64,000 bases of DNA from Bacillus sp. FJAT-27445 (GTDB lineage Bacteria; Bacillota; Bacilli; Bacillales; Cytobacillaceae), in assembly GCF_001510665.1 (NCBI RefSeq), contig NZ_LMTI01000004.1:186001-250000 (forward strand), in the 5' to 3' direction. This document shows positions 61,304-64,000 of the stretch, piece after piece; position 1 is the stretch's first letter; each line of letters opens with the position of its first letter. A model generated the notes under the pieces. It was not told where the DNA came from and did not search any database. It was given only the letters and a program-made list of their open reading frames with translations. The position numbers were made by a program, and so were the translations under genes.

Positions 61304-63494
61304 GTTCAGAAACGAACGGGATAAATTTTTCAGGGAAGTTGAAAACCTGACGCATCCGAATGAGACGCTCGTCAAAACACATTGCAGCTATTGTGCGATG
61401 CAGTGCGGGATGAACCTGAGGGTGAATACAGTAACCAATAAAATCATCGGCGTTGAGCCGCGCTATGACTGGCCTGTGACAGTTGGTAAAATGTGCCCGA
61501 AAGGCGTGACTGCTTACCAACAGGTCAATCACCCGGACCGGATTCTAAAGCCTTTAATCCGTGATGACGCATCCTTAAAAGGAACGAAAGAAGGTTTCCG
61601 GGAAGCAACGTGGGAAGAGGCGTACGACCTGATCATAAAAAACTTCAAGAAACTCCAGGCTGAATATGGCAAGGACAGCTTGTCCGTATACGGCGGCGTT
61701 TCAATGACAAACGAAAAATGCTACCTGACAGGGAAATTTGCCCGTGTTGGCTTGCAAACAAGATACATTGATTACAATGGCCGTTTCTGTATGTCGAGCG
61801 CGGCTGGCGGCTTGAATCGTTCTTTAGGGATTGACCGCGGTTCGACTGTTCCGTGGACGGATGTACATGAAACAGACTGCCTGTTCATCGCTGGCAGCAA
61901 CACCGCTGAATGCCACCCGACCTCGATGTTCCGCATCTGGAATGTACAGGAACGGGGCGGTTATCTGATCATTGCCGACCCTCGTGAAACACCGATTGCG
62001 AGAAGGGCGGATGTTCATCTTGATCTTAAGCCGGGTACAGACCTTGCGCTTGCAAATGGTATTGTAAATTTGCTAATCCAAAACGGCTATGCGGATGAGG
62101 AATTCGTAAACAGCCATACAAATGGCTTTGCGGAACTAAAGGAACTTGTTAAAGAATTCACACCGGAATACACAAGCGAAATTACTGGAGTTGCAGCAGA
62201 GAAAATTATCCGTGCTGCCGAACTGTTCGGAAAGGCTCCAAATGCAATCGTTATGTTCGCCCGCGGGATTGAGCAGCAGCAGAAAGGCGTCGACAACGTT
62301 TCGGCTTATGTAAACATGTCACTAATCACTGGTAAAATCGGACGTCCAAAATCAGGCGTCGCAACGATTACCGGGCAGGGCAACGGCCAAGGCGGCCGGG
62401 AACACGGGCAGAAGGCTGACGCGCTTCCGGGTTACCGTAAGCTTGCGAATCCTGAGCATGTTAGGGAAATTGCAGAAGTATGGGGAATTAAACCGGAGGA
62501 AATGCCTCTCCCTGGCGTTTCCGCTTATGAAATGTTCGGACTCATGGAAAATAAGACAATCCGGGCATTATACCTGCTTTGTTCAAATCCGGCAGTATCC
62601 GCGCCGAACCTGAATTATGTAAGAGAGCAAATGAAAAATCTTGATTTCATGGTCTGTGTGGACTTCTATATGTCTGAATCCGCTGAGTTCGCCGACGTCA
62701 TCCTGCCGACAACAACTTGGGCTGAGGATGAAGGAACGACAACGAATGTTGAAGGACGGATTATTAAAATCAACCAGGCGCAGGCTCCGCTTGGAGAATC
62801 CAAGCCAGACTGGCAGATTCAAATCGAAATTTCCGAGCGGATGGGACGTGGAGAATATTTCTCCCATCTCAAAACGCCTTTGGACATTTTTAATGAACTG
62901 CGCCGCGCATCAAAAGGCGGAATCGCGGATTACTCCGGAGTAACATGGGAAAAGATAGATAAACAGGATGGCGTATTCTGGCCATGCAAGAGCGAGGACG
63001 ATACTGGGACACCGCACTTGTTCCTCGATAAAAAGTTCTACCATCCGGACGGGAAGGCAAAGCTGTTCGCCCTTCCATATACACCGCCAGCGGAGGAGCC
63101 GGACCAGGAATTCCCGCTTCGCCTGACGACCGGACGTGTTGTGTACCATTATCTATCAGGCAACCAGACTAGAAGAATTCCATTTTTACACGATATGTGT
63201 CCGGACCCGTTTGTCGAGGTCCATCCGGAAACAGCCGCGAAGTATGGCATCGAGCATGAGGAACGTGTTCTGCTTTATACCCGCCGCGGTGAAGCGGTCT
63301 ATCAGGTGAAGATAACAGAAGCCATCCGAAAAGATACAGTCTTCGTTCCCTATTCATGGGGACATGAAAAATCTATCAATCTGCTAACCATCCCGGCGCT
63401 TGACCCGATTAGCCGGATGCCGGAATTCAAGGCCTGCGCCGCGCAGATTAAGAAAGTGCAAGCCGAAAAACACGAATTGAAGAAGGTGCAATAA
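61290..63494 (+). CDS. Molybdopterin oxidoreductase catalytic subunit (DMSO reductase superfamily)
   Basis: 734 aa. The N-terminal [4Fe-4S] motif CSYCAMQCGMNLR...GKMCPKG binds the first cluster. The bis-MGD domains follow (TWEEAYDLIIKNF, NGRFCMSSAAGGLNRSLG, NTAECHPTSMFRIW, TGQGNGQGGREHG, TTNVEGRIIKINQ). The Cys in GRFCMSS is the expected molybdenum ligand, as in assimilatory and periplasmic nitrate reductases and formate dehydrogenases. There is no twin-arginine signal, so it is cytoplasmic. Substrate cannot be assigned: the layout resembles NasC/FdhF-like enzymes, while the membrane and ferredoxin partners suggest a quinone-linked complex. Start has AAAGGAGG, overlapping the upstream gene by 14 bases. 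Confidence 0.85.
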   Translation: MQKVEFRNERDKFFREVENLTHPNETLVKTHCSYCAMQCGMNLRVNTVTNKIIGVEPRYDWPVTVGKMCPKGVTAYQQVNHPDRILKPLIRDDASLKGTKEGFREATWEEAYDLIIKNFKKLQAEYGKDSLSVYGGVSMTNEKCYLTGKFARVGLQTRYIDYNGRFCMSSAAGGLNRSLGIDRGSTVPWTDVHETDCLFIAGSNTAECHPTSMFRIWNVQERGGYLIIADPRETPIARRADVHLDLKPGTDLALANGIVNLLIQNGYADEEFVNSHTNGFAELKELVKEFTPEYTSEITGVAAEKIIRAAELFGKAPNAIVMFARGIEQQQKGVDNVSAYVNMSLITGKIGRPKSGVATITGQGNGQGGREHGQKADALPGYRKLANPEHVREIAEVWGIKPEEMPLPGVSAYEMFGLMENKTIRALYLLCSNPAVSAPNLNYVREQMKNLDFMVCVDFYMSESAEFADVILPTTTWAEDEGTTTNVEGRIIKINQAQAPLGESKPDWQIQIEISERMGRGEYFSHLKTPLDIFNELRRASKGGIADYSGVTWEKIDKQDGVFWPCKSEDDTGTPHLFLDKKFYHPDGKAKLFALPYTPPAEEPDQEFPLRLTTGRVVYHYLSGNQTRRIPFLHDMCPDPFVEVHPETAAKYGIEHEERVLLYTRRGEAVYQVKITEAIRKDTVFVPYSWGHEKSINLLTIPALDPISRMPEFKACAAQIKKVQAEKHELKKVQ

Positions 63495-64000
63495 TGGATA
63501 AGAGGCTTTATATAGAACTTGAAAACTGTATAGGATGCCGCTCATGCCTAGCTGCCTGCACACAGTGCGGCGGGCATGAAGAGCGGAACAGGAATTACGT
63601 TTACGACGTAAACCCGCTTGTAGACCGGCAGACGATGCCTCTTATGTGCCTTCACTGTGTGAACCCGGCATGTGCGCGGAGCTGTCCTGCCCAGGCAATC
63701 CAAATCCATGAAACAGGCGCAGTCCTTTCCGCCCTTGTTGAAAAGTGCATCGGCTGCCAAAATTGTACAATCGCCTGCCCGTATGGCATACCGAAATTCG
63801 ATACGGAACAGAACCTTATGTACAAATGCGACCTCTGCATTGACCGCTCGAAGGATGGAATCCCGCCAATGTGCGCGAGTGTTTGTCCGACCAATACACT
63901 GCAATGGCTGTCAGAAGAGGAAATTGATATGAAAAGACAGCAATTCAACCTCGACAATGGCGGGAAGTGGGTAACAAGCCTGCCATATCTTGAAGGGGAA
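63494..64000 (+). CDS. Four-cluster ferredoxin-type electron transfer subunit (cut by window end)
   Basis: The first 169 residues are visible; the gene continues beyond 64000. ATG 63494 overlaps the upstream stop by one base (TAATG). Cys motifs: CIGCRSCLAAC, CLHCVNPACARSCP, CIGCQNCTIACP and CDLC...CASVCP, the pattern of DmsB/NrfC/FdnH-type subunits with four [4Fe-4S] clusters. It would link the cytochrome b-like subunit to the molybdenum subunit. Confidence 0.85.
   Translation, partial: MDKRLYIELENCIGCRSCLAACTQCGGHEERNRNYVYDVNPLVDRQTMPLMCLHCVNPACARSCPAQAIQIHETGAVLSALVEKCIGCQNCTIACPYGIPKFDTEQNLMYKCDLCIDRSKDGIPPMCASVCPTNTLQWLSEEEIDMKRQQFNLDNGGKWVTSLPYLEGE

Overview
The window looks like chromosome from a spore-forming member of the Bacillaceae (Bacillus, Mesobacillus or a close relative). 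The signs are strong AGGAGG ribosome binding sites with ATG, GTG and TTG starts, a T-box leader, KinA-E-like sensor kinases, a sigma-B-type promoter, YfiB/YfiC, YflT, KtrB/D and BrnQ relatives, and the GC-rich dispersed repeats common between Bacillus genes. No rRNA, tRNA, phage, complete insertion sequence or CRISPR array was seen.

Region 1 (1-23.9 kb) is a carbohydrate utilisation island. A plus-strand operon runs from before the window to 16425: the end of a GH35-like enzyme, a lipoprotein sugar-binding protein, a 984-residue exported fusion of carbohydrate-binding-like modules with a solute-binding domain, two complete pairs of MalF/MalG-type permeases, an NHL/TPR/Yip1 membrane protein, a DUF5696 exported protein, a GH144-type glucanase and a GH35 enzyme. 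A convergent minus-strand set encodes a GH3 beta-glucosidase, a GH94 1,2-beta-oligoglucan phosphorylase-like enzyme and a LacI-type repressor. GH144 + GH94 (about 1110 aa) + GH3 (about 720 aa) is the enzyme set known for beta-1,2-glucan (sophorooligosaccharide) breakdown, so that is the inferred substrate. There is no transporter ATPase, so a shared MsmX-type ATPase elsewhere is expected. The GH3-GH94 promoter (TTGACG, 17 bp, TATAAT) carries three LacI-like palindromes and, upstream, four AATCGATA sites at exact 21-bp intervals.

Region 2 (24-36.5 kb) is mixed housekeeping: a frameshifted DUF3784-like gene, a CAP-domain lipoprotein, an AlkD-type repair protein, an amino acid permease, brnQ behind an isoleucine-type T-box, hemolysin III divergent from a DUF1836 regulator, a PAS kinase, a DMT exporter and a beta-helix protein.

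Region 3 (36.5-55.9 kb) holds a TPR/dynamin-like GTPase behind an unexplained terminator-rich leader, KtrB/D-like potassium transport, an MFS exporter, a split ThrE-type exporter, methylthioribose kinase, a YflT stress protein, a YfiB/YfiC-like heterodimeric ABC exporter, an alanine symporter, a KinB-like kinase and a YfnA-like permease.

Region 4 (55.9-60 kb) is AT-rich and is the best candidate for an undescribed system. A histidine kinase and an HD-GYP protein share the same membrane sensor domain. They are followed at once by a 22-codon gene ending in a Cys-Trp-Trp-Cys-Trp motif, an attenuator hairpin, and a membrane M50 metalloprotease with an N-terminal PqqD-like (RiPP recognition) domain. 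This reads as a minimal peptide production or signalling cassette without an obvious maturase.

Region 5 (60.2-64 kb) is a molybdopterin oxidoreductase operon (membrane cytochrome b-like subunit with a Cys4 tail, catalytic subunit, four-cluster ferredoxin) cut by the window end.
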